This document shows positions 7,718 through 16,597 of a stretch of 64,000 nucleotides of DNA, piece by piece. The notes under the pieces are model-generated. The model saw only the letters and a program-made list of their open reading frames with translations, did no database searches and had not been told where the DNA came from. The stretch is from the NCBI RefSeq assembly GCF_030818895.1, contig NZ_JAUTBA010000001.1:1116001-1180000 (forward strand). Reading direction: 5' to 3'. The stretch comes from Sphingobacterium zeae. Its GTDB lineage: Bacteria; Bacteroidota; Bacteroidia; Sphingobacteriales; Sphingobacteriaceae. The position numbers were made by a program, and so were the translations under genes. The number at the start of each line of letters is the position of its first letter. Position 1 is the first letter of the stretch.

Positions 7718-9418
7718 CTAATACTTAATCCCTTTGATGTTTAGCTGTAAGTTCTTTTTGTTGCGCCACACATTCTCTTCGATGCTGTAGCAGATGTCGA
7801 AACTTTGTCCAGAGTTGATATGCGTGATATGTTCTGCCAATCCAAAACCAATGCAGTCAAATGCTGGAGAGTCTTCCTGCACAACAGTCATCTTAAGATG
7901 ATTGGTGCCTACTATAAAGGCTTGTCCTACTGCATTCACCTTTTTACTGAGGAAAATAGGTGATTCGTTTTGGGGACCGAATGGTTCAAATTGCTGAAGA
8001 ATACGAAAAAACTTAGCGTCGATATCTTTCAGTGCTAACTTGGCATCGATCAAAATTTCTTGCGTCAGCATTTCTGGACTGATACGCCGTGATACCACTT
8101 CTTCAAAACGATCTTGGAAGAGTGTGACATTATCTACGGACATGGTTAGTCCGGCAGCATATTTATGTCCGCCGAATTGTTCCAATAGATCGGCGCATTC
8201 GCTCAACGCTTCATATAAATCAAAACCCAATACCGAACGGCAGGAACCGGCGATATGACCATTTGTTTCGGTCAATATTATTGTCGGTCGGTAATATTTT
8301 TCGGTCAGACGGGAAGCGACAATTCCAATGACGCCTTTGTGCCAGTCGGCTTTATACAGTACGGTGGATTTGCGGCTTTTAAGTAGAGCGTTATCTTCAA
8401 TGAGGGCCAACGCTTCTTCTGTGATTCTGAGATCGAAGTCTTTCCGCACATTGTTTTGATCATCAATGCTCGAACTAAAATCTTTTGCTTCTTGTAGCGA
8501 CTTTGAAATCAATAGTTTGACAGCGTCCTTGGCATGATCTATTCTGCCCGCGGCATTTATTCGTGGGCCAATCTGGAACACGATGTCATTAACGGTAAAG
8601 ATCTTCGTTCGATTGTTTGATAAATCAATCAGTGCTTTTAATCCGACACAGGGATTCGTATTAAGTTTAATGAGGCCAAAGTGGCTGAGTATTCTGTTTT
8701 CACCTGTAATAGGAACAATGTCTGAAGCGATACTTACAGCGACGAGATCCAAAAACTGATAGCAGGCATTGATATCCATGCCGTTGGTCAATATAAAAGC
8801 CTGAATAATCTTAAAGCCTATTCCACAACCTGAAAGTTCTTTGTAGGGATAGGCACAGTCTGCACGCTTGGGATCTAATACGGCATAGGCTTTGGGAAGT
8901 TCCTCGCCGGGAAGGTGGTGATCGCCAATGATAAAATCAATTCCTTTGCTGTTTGCGTAATCTATTTTATCGATTGCCTTGATACCACAGTCTAATGCGA
9001 TAATTAAGCTGAAACCGTTTGCCGCGGCGTAGTCGATTCCTTGTATCGAGATGCCATAGCCTTCGGCATAGCGGTCTGGAATGTAAAACTCGAGCTGGCT
9101 ATGGAATTCCCTGAAGAAACTATAAACAACGGCTACAGCAGTTGTACCGTCCACATCATAGTCTCCATAAATAAGTATTTTTTCTTTGTTGCCAATGGCT
9201 TGAATGATCCGGTTGATGGCTTTCTCCATGTCCCGCATCAAAAATGGATCGTGCAAATTCGATAATTGAGGTCTAAAAAACTGTTTTGATTCGTCAAAAG
9301 TCTCCACTCCCCTGCTCACGAGCAACTCTGCCAATACAGGGTTGATGTTTAATTCCTCGCGCAATTTGTTGGTTATTTTGACATCATTTTTAGATTTTAG
9401 TACCCACCTTTTTTGCAT
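7718..9418 (-). CDS. recJ: Single-stranded-DNA-specific exonuclease RecJ
   Basis: RecJ degrades single-stranded DNA 5' to 3' in recombination and mismatch repair. The DHH phosphoesterase motifs are plain: YGDYDVDGTTAVAV (motif I), ALDCG, the IIGDHHLPGEELP block (motif III with DHH) and LDPKRADC. The DHHA1 region contains GRIDHAKDAVKLL and a GGHKYAAGLTM stretch, followed by an OB-like C-terminal domain. I chose ATG at 9418, giving MQKRWVLKSKND and 566 residues; an in-frame TTG four codons upstream is the alternative. It heads the recJ-lptB-GH3 run. The start codon overlaps a plus-strand TATCTTTG box that may serve the divergent hydrolase gene. Confidence 0.94.
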   Translation of the reverse strand: MQKRWVLKSKNDVKITNKLREELNINPVLAELLVSRGVETFDESKQFFRPQLSNLHDPFLMRDMEKAINRIIQAIGNKEKILIYGDYDVDGTTAVAVVYSFFREFHSQLEFYIPDRYAEGYGISIQGIDYAAANGFSLIIALDCGIKAIDKIDYANSKGIDFIIGDHHLPGEELPKAYAVLDPKRADCAYPYKELSGCGIGFKIIQAFILTNGMDINACYQFLDLVAVSIASDIVPITGENRILSHFGLIKLNTNPCVGLKALIDLSNNRTKIFTVNDIVFQIGPRINAAGRIDHAKDAVKLLISKSLQEAKDFSSSIDDQNNVRKDFDLRITEEALALIEDNALLKSRKSTVLYKADWHKGVIGIVASRLTEKYYRPTIILTETNGHIAGSCRSVLGFDLYEALSECADLLEQFGGHKYAAGLTMSVDNVTLFQDRFEEVVSRRISPEMLTQEILIDAKLALKDIDAKFFRILQQFEPFGPQNESPIFLSKKVNAVGQAFIVGTNHLKMTVVQEDSPAFDCIGFGLAEHITHINSGQSFDICYSIEENVWRNKKNLQLNIKGIKY

Positions 9419-9425
9419 ATCTTTG
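9418..9425 (+). promoter_or_regulatory. Candidate -7 box for the divergent hydrolase gene
   Basis: TATCTTTG fits TAnnTTTG on the plus strand, about 110 bp before the ATG at 9533. A partial -33 like element (TTTAG) lies near 9395-9399. It overlaps the recJ start codon. Weak. Confidence 0.25.
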
Positions 9426-9532
9426 CACAATATTTTAAGTGTAAATATACGTTTTAAGGCTGGACTTACCTAATTCCTAAACCGGGTATTGATTCGCTGT
9501 TGCTTAACGTGCATATTCCCAATGTTTTAAAT

Positions 9533-10321
9533 ATGGTACAGGCTTATTCTTTATACGAAGGTTCTTTTTCGGTAGATAAAAGCAGAAAATTTGTTCCCTT
9601 CGACCCTTCAATAAATGCCCCTCAGGACCGTCCGGGCGCTATGTTTATCGATGTTCATCCTTTCTTGATCCCAACCGATGCCGGGCTCGTACTCTGTGAT
9701 ACTGGTCTTGGTTATACGGATGAAAATGGGCGATTACAGCTGTATGATAACATGTATAGATTAGGATACCGGCCTGATGATGTAAAATATGTATTGATGT
9801 CCCATTTGCATAAAGATCATGCCGGTGGCATGGTGACATTTGAAAGTGGAACAGGTCGGATAGCATTTCCAGAGGCCGAATATATTGTACAGCGAGGTGA
9901 ATGGGAAGATGCCTATTCGGGAATTTCCAGTTCATACCGGACAGAGATTTTTGATGTGATTCAACGCAGCGGTAATTTGATATTGGTAGAAGGTGAAGGA
10001 AACATAAATAATGTAATCAGCTATGCGCTCAATGGTGGACATACCGCACATCATCAGGCATTTCATATTCACACGGATGATCAGCACTATTTCTTTGGTG
10101 GAGATGTATTACCTGAGCCCGAAGAGATTTTCCATAATTATGTCGCCAAATATGATTTCGATGGCCGGCGCTCCAAAGCCTTGCGTCAGGAGTATTGGGC
10201 AGAAGGTGCGCCAGCAGGCTGGATTTTTTTGTTTTATCATTCAAAGAATATAGCCATTGGTCGCAGCCAGCTCCGGGAAGATGGAACTTATAGGCTGATT
10301 GATGCTACCTTGCAGGAGTAA
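9533..10321 (+). CDS. Metallo-beta-lactamase-fold hydrolase (N-acyl homoserine lactonase-like)
   Basis: A soluble hydrolase of the metallo-beta-lactamase superfamily. The zinc motif HLHKDHAGG is complete (HxHxDH), GHTAHHQAFHI supplies the next metal histidine, and FFGGDVLPEPEE the bridging aspartate. The arrangement resembles lactonase-type members (AttM/AiiA-like), but this group is broad and quorum-signal cleavage should not be assumed. No signal peptide is present. ATG 9533 gives MVQAYSLYEGSFSVDKSRK and 262 residues; a TTG 33 bp upstream in frame is possible but less likely. It is transcribed divergently from recJ and followed by a 305-bp gap, so it is probably a single-gene unit. Confidence 0.85.
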   Translation: MVQAYSLYEGSFSVDKSRKFVPFDPSINAPQDRPGAMFIDVHPFLIPTDAGLVLCDTGLGYTDENGRLQLYDNMYRLGYRPDDVKYVLMSHLHKDHAGGMVTFESGTGRIAFPEAEYIVQRGEWEDAYSGISSSYRTEIFDVIQRSGNLILVEGEGNINNVISYALNGGHTAHHQAFHIHTDDQHYFFGGDVLPEPEEIFHNYVAKYDFDGRRSKALRQEYWAEGAPAGWIFLFYHSKNIAIGRSQLREDGTYRLIDATLQE

Positions 10322-10626
10322 AAAAGGCGGGTTCATTGGGCTCGCGCATACCGTGCGACAGGGAAGAGGGTTTGTTTCCTCTATTATTTTTTGCTACTTT
10401 AGGGTAATTTGCACCTTGTGAAGCCACCCTGTCTGCTATTGACGGATTCGTTTAAGACTGAATTTTTGGCTAAATTTGTATTTAGTAGCTAAGGGCTGAT
10501 GCTGTTTTTTCTGTAAGTCTTTGTTTTTATTGGCTGGAAAGCATCTTCAGTTTGCTTTCATAACGTTCGTTTAAACAAAATTATGAAGGTTTTTTTATTA
10601 TTGGTATATATTTTAAAAAGAAGATT
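10322..10626. other. 305-bp gap upstream of the antiporter pair
   Basis: No gene was recognised. A TAAATTTG box at 10471-10478 fits the Bacteroidota -7 consensus on the plus strand, about 150 bp before the KhtT-like gene, without a clear -33 partner. The final 60 bp are very AT-rich. Confidence 0.4.
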
Positions 10627-11106
10627 ATGTCTATTGTAAGAGAGTCCGATCTGATTGGAATTGGGAAAAAATTTCAAATTGAAACCGATGCGGGAGATAA
10701 CATGGTTGTTGTTATCCATGACGATGGCAGACGGGAACTTTATCGCTATGATGACGAGGAGCATGAGTCACGTTGTGTGATGACACTTAATGACGATGAG
10801 TCCCGTCAGATTGCGGGAATTATCGGTGGATTATCCTACAAGCCGAAAGCTTTGGAGACGATAGAAGTTGCTCTGGACGATTTGCGTATTGAATGGTATA
10901 AAGTAGAGGGCAAAAATGAAGGTGCAGGAAAGACAATTGGGGAGTTGGAAGTTCGTCAACGCACTGGCGCATCGATTATTGCTGGTATACGGGATGATGA
11001 TACGGTTATTAATCCAGGACCATCTTATTTGATTAGCCCAGGTACAACATTGGTTATCGCGGGGAAAAAGAATAATATTAAACTTTTAAAGGAAATTTTA
11101 CTGTAA
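10627..11106 (+). CDS. KhtT-like regulatory subunit of a cation/proton antiporter (RCK_C/TrkA-C domain)
   Basis: The protein has 159 residues. The first ~75 form a small acidic N-terminal domain, and residues ~80-159 form a TrkA-C (RCK_C) ligand-binding domain, visible as the [17 protein letters not shown] element and the closing [20 protein letters not shown]. In Bacillus, KhtT is a peripheral gate for the K+/H+ antiporter KhtU and senses pH and nucleotides. Only 3 bp separate it from the membrane subunit gene, which strongly suggests a two-subunit system. The ATG follows an AAAAAGAAGATT stretch that is a weak ribosome site. Ion specificity cannot be read from the sequence. Confidence 0.85.
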   Translation: MSIVRESDLIGIGKKFQIETDAGDNMVVVIHDDGRRELYRYDDEEHESRCVMTLNDDESRQIAGIIGGLSYKPKALETIEVALDDLRIEWYKVEGKNEGAGKTIGELEVRQRTGASIIAGIRDDDTVINPGPSYLISPGTTLVIAGKKNNIKLLKEILL

Positions 11107-11109
11107 TTT

Positions 11110-12351
11110 ATGCTATCACATACCTTAATTCTGGAAATTGGAATCGCTGTAGGACTCGTTGCCATTGTTGGCCTAATTGCCAATAAGCTTAAGTTTTCTG
11201 TTATTCCTTTTTTCATCATTATAGGAATGGTGTTGGGACAGCACGCCCCACAGATTGGCATGGTGGATTTAACATTTACGGAAAGCAAGCCCTTTATCGA
11301 TTTTATGGGCCGTTTGGGTGTACTGTTCCTACTATTCTATCTTGGTCTTGAGTTTTCAGTCAATCGGCTTATTAAGTCTGGTAAAGCCATTGTGACAGGG
11401 GGAACCATTTATGTTTTATTGAACTTTACTTCAGGGCTATTGATCGGTTGGTTGATGGACATGCCATTTAAGGAAATGATGGTGCTTTGCGGTATTATGA
11501 CAAGTTCCTCGACAGCTATTGTTGCAAAAGTTCTGACCGATCTTAAACGTACTGCCAACCCCGAGACTGAAGTCATTATGGGTATGATTATGTTCGATGA
11601 TTTGTTTATAGCGATGCATATCTCCTTTCTTTCAGGCTTGATTCTTACGGGGAGCAGCTCTTTTTGGACGGTGGCTGGAACTTCCTTATTGGCTTTAGGA
11701 TTTATATTGGCATTTTTGATTTTAGGCAGAAAGCTGGTGCCTGCAATTGATCGTTTATTGAAGGAGAAAACCTCCGAATTATTTATATTGATCATCTTTG
11801 CGCTGCTTTTTATTGTGGCGGGGTTTTCCGAAACGATACACGTTGCAGAGGCTATTGGCGCATTGATGGCTGGATTGGTGCTTGCAGATTCTCAATACAT
11901 TAAAAAAATCGAATCCATGGTACTGCCCTATAAAGATTTTTTTGGGGCGATGTTTTTCTTTAGTTTCGGATTGTCCATTGATATCATGTCGTTAGGGGGT
12001 GCCGTTTTTTGGGCTTCGATCGCAGCATTGGTCACCATGATGGGTAATCTAGCCTCGGGATATTTTGCGGCTAAATTTTCGGGCATGAAGCCTAAAACTT
12101 CTTTTGATATCGGCTTTACCTTGTCTGCGCGTGGAGAGTTTTCTATTATCATGGCAAATATTGGTAAAGCGGGGGCTTTATTACCGGTTATTCAATCCTT
12201 CGTGGTTGTTTATGTACTTATTCTTTCCATTGTATCGCCTCTATTAACCAAAGAATCTCGAAAGCTGTGGAAAACACTTTTTGGAGCAGATCCCAATAGT
12301 GCTAAGCCCTTAAAGAAGCTAAGTGATCTGGAAAATAATCAGCGGATTTAG
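11110..12351 (+). CDS. Cation:proton antiporter, CPA2 family (KhtU/KefB-like)
   Basis: A 413-residue integral membrane protein with about 12 hydrophobic helices. It has the monovalent cation:proton antiporter (Na_H_Exchanger) fold: GVLFLLFYLGLEFSV, GIMTSSSTAIVAKVL and MIMFDDLFIAM near the transport site, and a late GFTLSARGEFSII segment typical of KefB/KhtU-type carriers. There is no C-terminal TrkA-N domain, which fits the separate KhtT-like partner encoded 3 bp upstream. Its likely role is potassium (or sodium) efflux in exchange for protons under alkaline, cation or electrophile stress. The last codons end just before the convergent DUF59 gene, leaving only 3 bp. Confidence 0.9.
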   Translation: MLSHTLILEIGIAVGLVAIVGLIANKLKFSVIPFFIIIGMVLGQHAPQIGMVDLTFTESKPFIDFMGRLGVLFLLFYLGLEFSVNRLIKSGKAIVTGGTIYVLLNFTSGLLIGWLMDMPFKEMMVLCGIMTSSSTAIVAKVLTDLKRTANPETEVIMGMIMFDDLFIAMHISFLSGLILTGSSSFWTVAGTSLLALGFILAFLILGRKLVPAIDRLLKEKTSELFILIIFALLFIVAGFSETIHVAEAIGALMAGLVLADSQYIKKIESMVLPYKDFFGAMFFFSFGLSIDIMSLGGAVFWASIAALVTMMGNLASGYFAAKFSGMKPKTSFDIGFTLSARGEFSIIMANIGKAGALLPVIQSFVVVYVLILSIVSPLLTKESRKLWKTLFGADPNSAKPLKKLSDLENNQRI

Positions 12352-12354
12352 GTT

Positions 12355-12684
12355 TTACAAAAATCCCAATTCTAGCTTTGCTTCTTCCGACATCATGTCT
12401 TTGGTCCAAGGCGGATCAAATGTCAATTCTACCAATGCTTCTTTGATGCCTTCTATGGCAGCAACTTTTTCTTGCACTTCATTCATGATTTCGCCTGCGA
12501 CCGGACAGCCTGGAGCAGTAAGTGTCATCACAATCTTTGCAATGCCTTCTTCCTTCGTAATGATTTCATATACAAGCCCCAAATCTACAATATTTGCAGG
12601 CTTGAGTTCAGGATCATAAATCGATTCCAGTACAGTCTGTATCTGCGGTGCTAAACCTAATTTATCTAATACGATGATACTCAT
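12355..12684 (-). CDS. DUF59/MIP18 family protein, SufT-like iron-sulfur assembly factor
   Basis: A 109-residue DUF59 protein. The family signature is visible as SIYDPELKPANIVDLGLVYE near residues 20-39, followed by TLTAPGCPVAGEI with the conserved cysteine, and LTFDPPWTKDMMSEEAK near the end. Members (SufT, PaaD N-domain, MIP18) help deliver or mature Fe-S clusters. Its ATG overlaps the stop of the upstream glycosyltransferase gene (ATGA), so the two are probably translated together, although their roles appear unrelated. No suf genes are in the window. Confidence 0.88.
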   Translation of the reverse strand: MSIIVLDKLGLAPQIQTVLESIYDPELKPANIVDLGLVYEIITKEEGIAKIVMTLTAPGCPVAGEIMNEVQEKVAAIEGIKEALVELTFDPPWTKDMMSEEAKLELGFL

Positions 12685-13850
12685 TTATTCCCTTTTTTAT
12701 CGTGAATAGCGTCCTGATAGATCGCCAATAATTTTTCTTTATTTATTTCAGGTGTAAAATTACTAAAATAGTAAGTATTGCAGGTCTTTGTTATCTCATC
12801 TTTTTCATCTTTCATTTTTGTACTCCATGCGGTCAAAGAACGGATGATATCATTTTTATTGTGAGGATCGAATGTCAGCCCTGTTTTGCCAGTAGCAATC
12901 AATTCGGGGAGCGGGCCAATATTGGAGCAGAGTACGGCTGTGCCTACAGAGTACGCTTCAAGAATTGTAATGGGCATGCCCTCGAAACAAATGGAAGGAA
13001 CGAGCAATGCTTGTGCATCTGCTACCAAAGGCAAGATTTCATCCCTCTCTTTAAAGCCAAGGTAGGATATATTAGGTTGACCCTTGATGCGTCGGTTTAC
13101 TACCGCTTCGAGCGGTCCCCCGCCAATGATCTGTAGTTTAAAATCTGAACCGATAAAAGCATCTATCAGATTTAGTATGCCCTTTTCTTCTGAAAGACGA
13201 CCGACGTAGATGAAGTATGGAGTGGTAACTTTGTGAGCTATTGGAGTAGGAAAGACGAAGTTTGGTTTAACAGCAAATAGGTGAGGTAAAAGGTTCAGCG
13301 TAGATTTAACAAATATCTCTTTTGCAAAAGAGCTTAAAGTGATGTATCGATTTACTTTTTTCCAGGTCCCAATTCTACGGTGAACCCAATAATTCAGAGC
13401 TAGGATAAATGTTTTTACCGTAGAGTTATTGAATGCTTTTTGTCGCACAGCAGTCCAAGGGAAGTTCTCATGGATTGAGTCCAAAAAGAGGTGGTTGTGG
13501 TGATAGAGAGTGGCCGATGGGCATAACAGCCGGAAGTTATGGAGCGTCATGACCTGTGGAATTCCGAGTTTGGCGATGGTACGCACGATAACTGGGCCAG
13601 CTGCATAATGTGTATTATGTATGTGAACGATATCTGGTTTAAATGTATTTATTTTTTCCTTGACACGTTGCGCAGCGAAAATATTCCAAAAGGATCCCAC
13701 TGTCTGTAGGGCTCCCCTCCATCCCTTTTTATTCTGGAAAGTGACCGTGAGGACTTCATGATCCTGAGCAAGGAGGGAAGTTTCCTGCTGAAACACAGTG
13801 TCTTCACCACCAGGATCTTGGTAAAACGTATGGATAATCAGTATGCGCAT
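12681..13850 (-). CDS. Glycosyltransferase family 4
   Basis: A cytoplasmic GT-B retaining glycosyltransferase of 389 residues. The N-terminal domain begins MRILIIHTFYQDPGGEDTVF and includes IVHIHNTHYAAGP and TLHNFRLLCPS. The nucleotide-sugar domain has YVGRLSEEKGILNLIDAF and the E-x7-E region VPSICFEGMPITILEAYSVG. I chose ATG at 13850 rather than the in-frame upstream start at 13868, because the GT-B first strand begins at MRILII. The donor and acceptor are unknown. It lies far from the main polysaccharide cluster and overlaps the DUF59 gene by 4 bp. Confidence 0.9.
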   Translation of the reverse strand: MRILIIHTFYQDPGGEDTVFQQETSLLAQDHEVLTVTFQNKKGWRGALQTVGSFWNIFAAQRVKEKINTFKPDIVHIHNTHYAAGPVIVRTIAKLGIPQVMTLHNFRLLCPSATLYHHNHLFLDSIHENFPWTAVRQKAFNNSTVKTFILALNYWVHRRIGTWKKVNRYITLSSFAKEIFVKSTLNLLPHLFAVKPNFVFPTPIAHKVTTPYFIYVGRLSEEKGILNLIDAFIGSDFKLQIIGGGPLEAVVNRRIKGQPNISYLGFKERDEILPLVADAQALLVPSICFEGMPITILEAYSVGTAVLCSNIGPLPELIATGKTGLTFDPHNKNDIIRSLTAWSTKMKDEKDEITKTCNTYYFSNFTPEINKEKLLAIYQDAIHDKKGNK

Positions 13851-13907
13851 AATAAAATACTTGTACAAATGTACAATTTTGGGGCGACTTCCTTTAACGG
13901 GACAAAA

Positions 13908-13939
13908 TTGCCATTTCTATCCGATTATTGCTATATTCG
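13908..13939 (+). promoter_or_regulatory. Candidate promoter of the polyprenyl synthase gene
   Basis: TTG at 13908-13910, a 21-bp spacer and TATATTCG at 13932-13939 approximate the Bacteroidota TTTG-N19-TAnnTTTG pattern. The predicted start of transcription would be about 15-20 bp before the ATG at 13962. Confidence 0.35.
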
Positions 13940-13961
13940 CAAGATTCGATCGTAAAGATAT

Positions 13962-14930
13962 ATGCAACATTTACAACAACTCGTGATGGAGGCGATAGAG
14001 ACAAGTAAATTTCCTGAAACACCATCCAATTTATATGATCCAATACGGTATATTTTGACTTTGGGCGGGAAGCGGGTTCGACCTGTGCTGACCTTGATGG
14101 CGGCCGAATTGTTCGGTATGCAGGACATGACCGATATTATACCGGCCGCCAAAGCAGTGGAGTTTTTTCACAACTTTTCGCTAATCCACGATGATCTGAT
14201 GGATAAGGCTCCCTTAAGAAGGGGTAAAACGACAGTACACGAGAAATGGGATGCTAATATTGCCATATTATCTGGTGACGGATTGTTGGTTAAAGCTTAT
14301 GAGGAAATCTCAAAATGTAATCCGGTTTATCTACCAGCAACTTTGAAAATTTTAAGTAAAGTTGCCATGGAAGTATGCGAGGGCCAACAATTGGATATGG
14401 ATTACGAAAGTCGGAGTTCGCTGTCGATGGCTGAATATCTGGAAATGATCCGCTTGAAGACGTCGGTGTTATTGGGTGGAGCATTGCAATTGGGTGCTAT
14501 TCTGTCCGGAGCAGATGAACTGCAACAGCAACTGATTTACGATTTTGGTGAGAATGTGGGTTTAGCATTCCAGTTACAAGATGATATTTTGGATGCTTAC
14601 GGCGATCCGGAAACCTTTGGAAAGATCGTTGGTGGTGATATTCTGATCAATAAAAAGACGTTTTTATTGGTGAAGCTGATGGCCGTGATTTCGCAAGAAG
14701 ATAAACCCATTCTAAAGAATTTGTTGGAAGCTCCAGCTGAGAACACTCCATCAAAGATAAACGATATGCTTGCGTTGTATGGAAAATATGAAATTAAAGC
14801 TGCTGCGGACAAACTTAAGGATAGCTATACACAGCGGGCTTTTGAAAAAATGGAAGCTTTAAATGTACCAAATCATCGCAAGGAACCGTTATTAGTGTTA
14901 GCAAATAACCTTTTGGTACGGCAGCAATAA
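13962..14930 (+). CDS. Polyprenyl (all-trans) diphosphate synthase
   Basis: A 322-residue trans-isoprenyl diphosphate synthase that extends allylic diphosphates with IPP. The first aspartate-rich motif is HDDLMD at ~76-81, followed by the basic RRGKTTVHEKW; the second is QLQDDILDAYGDP with Asp207, Asp208 and Asp211. GGKRVRP at ~35-41 binds IPP. In a menaquinone-using bacterium the likely product is the quinone side-chain precursor or farnesyl/geranylgeranyl diphosphate. Chain length cannot be fixed safely from the residues before the first motif. It is transcribed divergently from the glycosyltransferase gene. Confidence 0.92.
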   Translation: MQHLQQLVMEAIETSKFPETPSNLYDPIRYILTLGGKRVRPVLTLMAAELFGMQDMTDIIPAAKAVEFFHNFSLIHDDLMDKAPLRRGKTTVHEKWDANIAILSGDGLLVKAYEEISKCNPVYLPATLKILSKVAMEVCEGQQLDMDYESRSSLSMAEYLEMIRLKTSVLLGGALQLGAILSGADELQQQLIYDFGENVGLAFQLQDDILDAYGDPETFGKIVGGDILINKKTFLLVKLMAVISQEDKPILKNLLEAPAENTPSKINDMLALYGKYEIKAAADKLKDSYTQRAFEKMEALNVPNHRKEPLLVLANNLLVRQQ

Positions 14931-15013
14931 GTATTATTTCTTTTAAAATTTGTATCTTGCCGTTAAATGGTTATTTTTTATAAAATAATTAAGTAAATTT
15001 TTAGATTACGTTC

Positions 15014-15790
15014 ATGGAGCCTTTAAAGATCACCGTATTTCAAGCATACCTATTTTGGGAAAATATAGAGAAGAATCTCAATAATCTCGCATTGAGACTT
15101 TCCGCATTACGCGAAAAAACGGATGTTATTATTCTTCCCGAGATGTTTAATACAGGCTTCACCAATAATGTTAAGAAATGCGCGGAACCTGCAAATGGAC
15201 CTACAACAAGATGGCTATTTGAGATGGCTGGTTCGCTTAATTGTGTTGTTGCCGGTTCATTAATCATTGAAGATGGTGGAAAATATTATAATCGTTTTGT
15301 GTGGATGTTTCCGGATGGCAAATATGTAAAATACGACAAACGCCATCTCTTTGGATTATCGAAAGAAAATGAATACTTCGAGGCTGGAAATGAACGCATT
15401 TTAGTAGATATTAAAGGCTGGAAAATTTGTCCAATGATCTGTTATGACCTTAGATTCCCTGTTTGGTCTAAAAATCAAAATGGTGCATATGATATTTTAG
15501 TATACACGGCCAGCTGGCCTGACAAGCGATCTGCACATTGGAGAGCCCTTATTCCAGCACGCGCGATAGAAAATCAAGCCTATGTTGTTGGTGTGAACCG
15601 CGTTGGGCATGATGGTAATGATGTTTATTATTCTGGTGGTTCGATGTGTATATCTCCACTAGGGGATGTAGTGTATTACAAACCTGAAGATGAAGACTTA
15701 TATACATTTACCTTAAATCCCAATGATCTATTGGAAGCCCGTGAAAAATTCCCTTTCCTGAGAGACTCTGATTCCTTTACGATCAGCTAA
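15014..15790 (+). CDS. Nitrilase-superfamily amidase (omega-amidase/YafV-like)
   Basis: A 258-residue cytoplasmic carbon-nitrogen hydrolase. The Glu-Lys-Cys triad is visible: Glu43 in ILPEMFNTGF, Lys109 in YDKRHLF and Cys143 in CYDLRFPVWS. The residues around the Cys and the HLFGLSKENEYF loop resemble omega-amidases such as YafV and Nit2, which hydrolyse 2-oxoglutaramate and 2-oxosuccinamate. This is a repair or nitrogen-salvage role. The gene appears monocistronic, with long flanking gaps and a hairpin about 95 bp downstream. Confidence 0.9.
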   Translation: MEPLKITVFQAYLFWENIEKNLNNLALRLSALREKTDVIILPEMFNTGFTNNVKKCAEPANGPTTRWLFEMAGSLNCVVAGSLIIEDGGKYYNRFVWMFPDGKYVKYDKRHLFGLSKENEYFEAGNERILVDIKGWKICPMICYDLRFPVWSKNQNGAYDILVYTASWPDKRSAHWRALIPARAIENQAYVVGVNRVGHDGNDVYYSGGSMCISPLGDVVYYKPEDEDLYTFTLNPNDLLEAREKFPFLRDSDSFTIS

Positions 15791-15882
15791 CTCCTTTTGA
15801 ATTAGGTATAATTGCAAGCAATAATTTTGGTTGTATACTTTTTATTTGCTAATTTCAGTCTGTCATAAATCAAATTTTGATG

Positions 15883-15917
15883 ATTTATCAACATCTACTG
15901 ATGACATGTTGATAAAT
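15883..15917. repeat. 12-bp inverted repeat downstream of the nitrilase gene
   Basis: ATTTATCAACAT (15883-15894) and ATGTTGATAAAT (15906-15917) form a perfect stem with an 11-nt loop, followed by TTTGTTTG. It may be an AT-rich terminator of the nitrilase gene or a regulator site for marR. Confidence 0.5.
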
Positions 15918-15951
15918 TTTGTTTGTAGAAGCTATGCTAAAGTGTAATTTA

Positions 15952-15966
15952 GGCTAACTGTTAGCC
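15952..15966. promoter_or_regulatory. Palindromic operator candidate upstream of marR
   Basis: GGCTAACTGTTAGCC is a perfect 7-1-7 palindrome about 90 bp before the MarR start. MarR dimers bind short palindromes like this and often repress their own gene. The link is inferred from position and symmetry only. Confidence 0.45.
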
Positions 15967-16053
15967 ACAATACATTAGCTTTTTTTTACATTATATGAAA
16001 GACAGCATTTTATTGCTATAATAAGTTGCGTAAACAACCATAACCATTATTAT

Positions 16054-16497
16054 ATGTTGCACCAAGATTTAGTATCACAAGAGTATTTTTATAATTTCCT
16101 AACGGGCAAATATTCCATTGCAGTAATGCGAAGGTTACAACGTAATCTTCGTGAGGCCGGATTAAGCATTACTTCTGAACAATGGAGTATCATGTATAAC
16201 CTTTGGGTGGAGGAGGGGCTTACCCAGCAGGAGTTAGCTATTCGTACATTTCGGGACAAGCCGAGCGTGACTCGGCTAATAAATAATTTGGAACGGGTCA
16301 ATCTGGTTATTCGCGTAAATGATAAAAACGATAGACGGTCTAATCTGATCTATTTGACAAAAACGGGAAGAAAGATGAGGGACGAGGGCATGAAGCAAGC
16401 TAGAAATACAATTGAACAGGCCTTGGAGGGGTTGAACGATGATCAGATTGCTGTCTCAAATACGATTTTACATCGTGTACTCTTTAATCTAGCATAA
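16054..16497 (+). CDS. MarR-family transcriptional regulator
   Basis: A 147-residue winged-helix regulator. The helix-turn-helix core is LTQQELAIRTFRDKPSVTRLINNLERVNLV, cut here at its recognisable parts LTQQELAIRT and KPSVTRLINNLE, and the wing is the NDKNDRRSNLIYLTKTGRK segment with the conserved D-x-R-x-R-like DRRS. A long N-terminal helix supplies dimerisation. No drug-efflux or oxidative-stress gene is adjacent, so its targets are unknown. A palindrome at 15952-15966 may be its own operator. It ends at a strong terminator shared with the convergent gene. Confidence 0.92.
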   Translation: MLHQDLVSQEYFYNFLTGKYSIAVMRRLQRNLREAGLSITSEQWSIMYNLWVEEGLTQQELAIRTFRDKPSVTRLINNLERVNLVIRVNDKNDRRSNLIYLTKTGRKMRDEGMKQARNTIEQALEGLNDDQIAVSNTILHRVLFNLA

Positions 16498-16540
16498 TTA
16501 TTTATGTTCGGCTTCTTCCTGAAGTAAGCGAGCTATAAAA

Positions 16541-16573
16541 AAGTCCCCTATGCTGATTTGACATAGGGGACTT
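16541..16573. terminator. Bidirectional terminator between marR and the GltB-domain gene
   Basis: AAGTCCCCTATG (16541-16552) pairs perfectly with CATAGGGGACTT (16562-16573) around a 9-nt loop. An A-rich run precedes it and a T-rich run follows it, between convergent genes. Confidence 0.85.
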
Positions 16574-16597
16574 GCTGTTTTATTTAAAAAATGCCGA

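Noticed and set aside
9533..10321. Quorum-quenching lactonase
   Set aside because: The zinc motifs fit the whole superfamily; no luxI/luxR-type gene is present, so a specific substrate is not supported.
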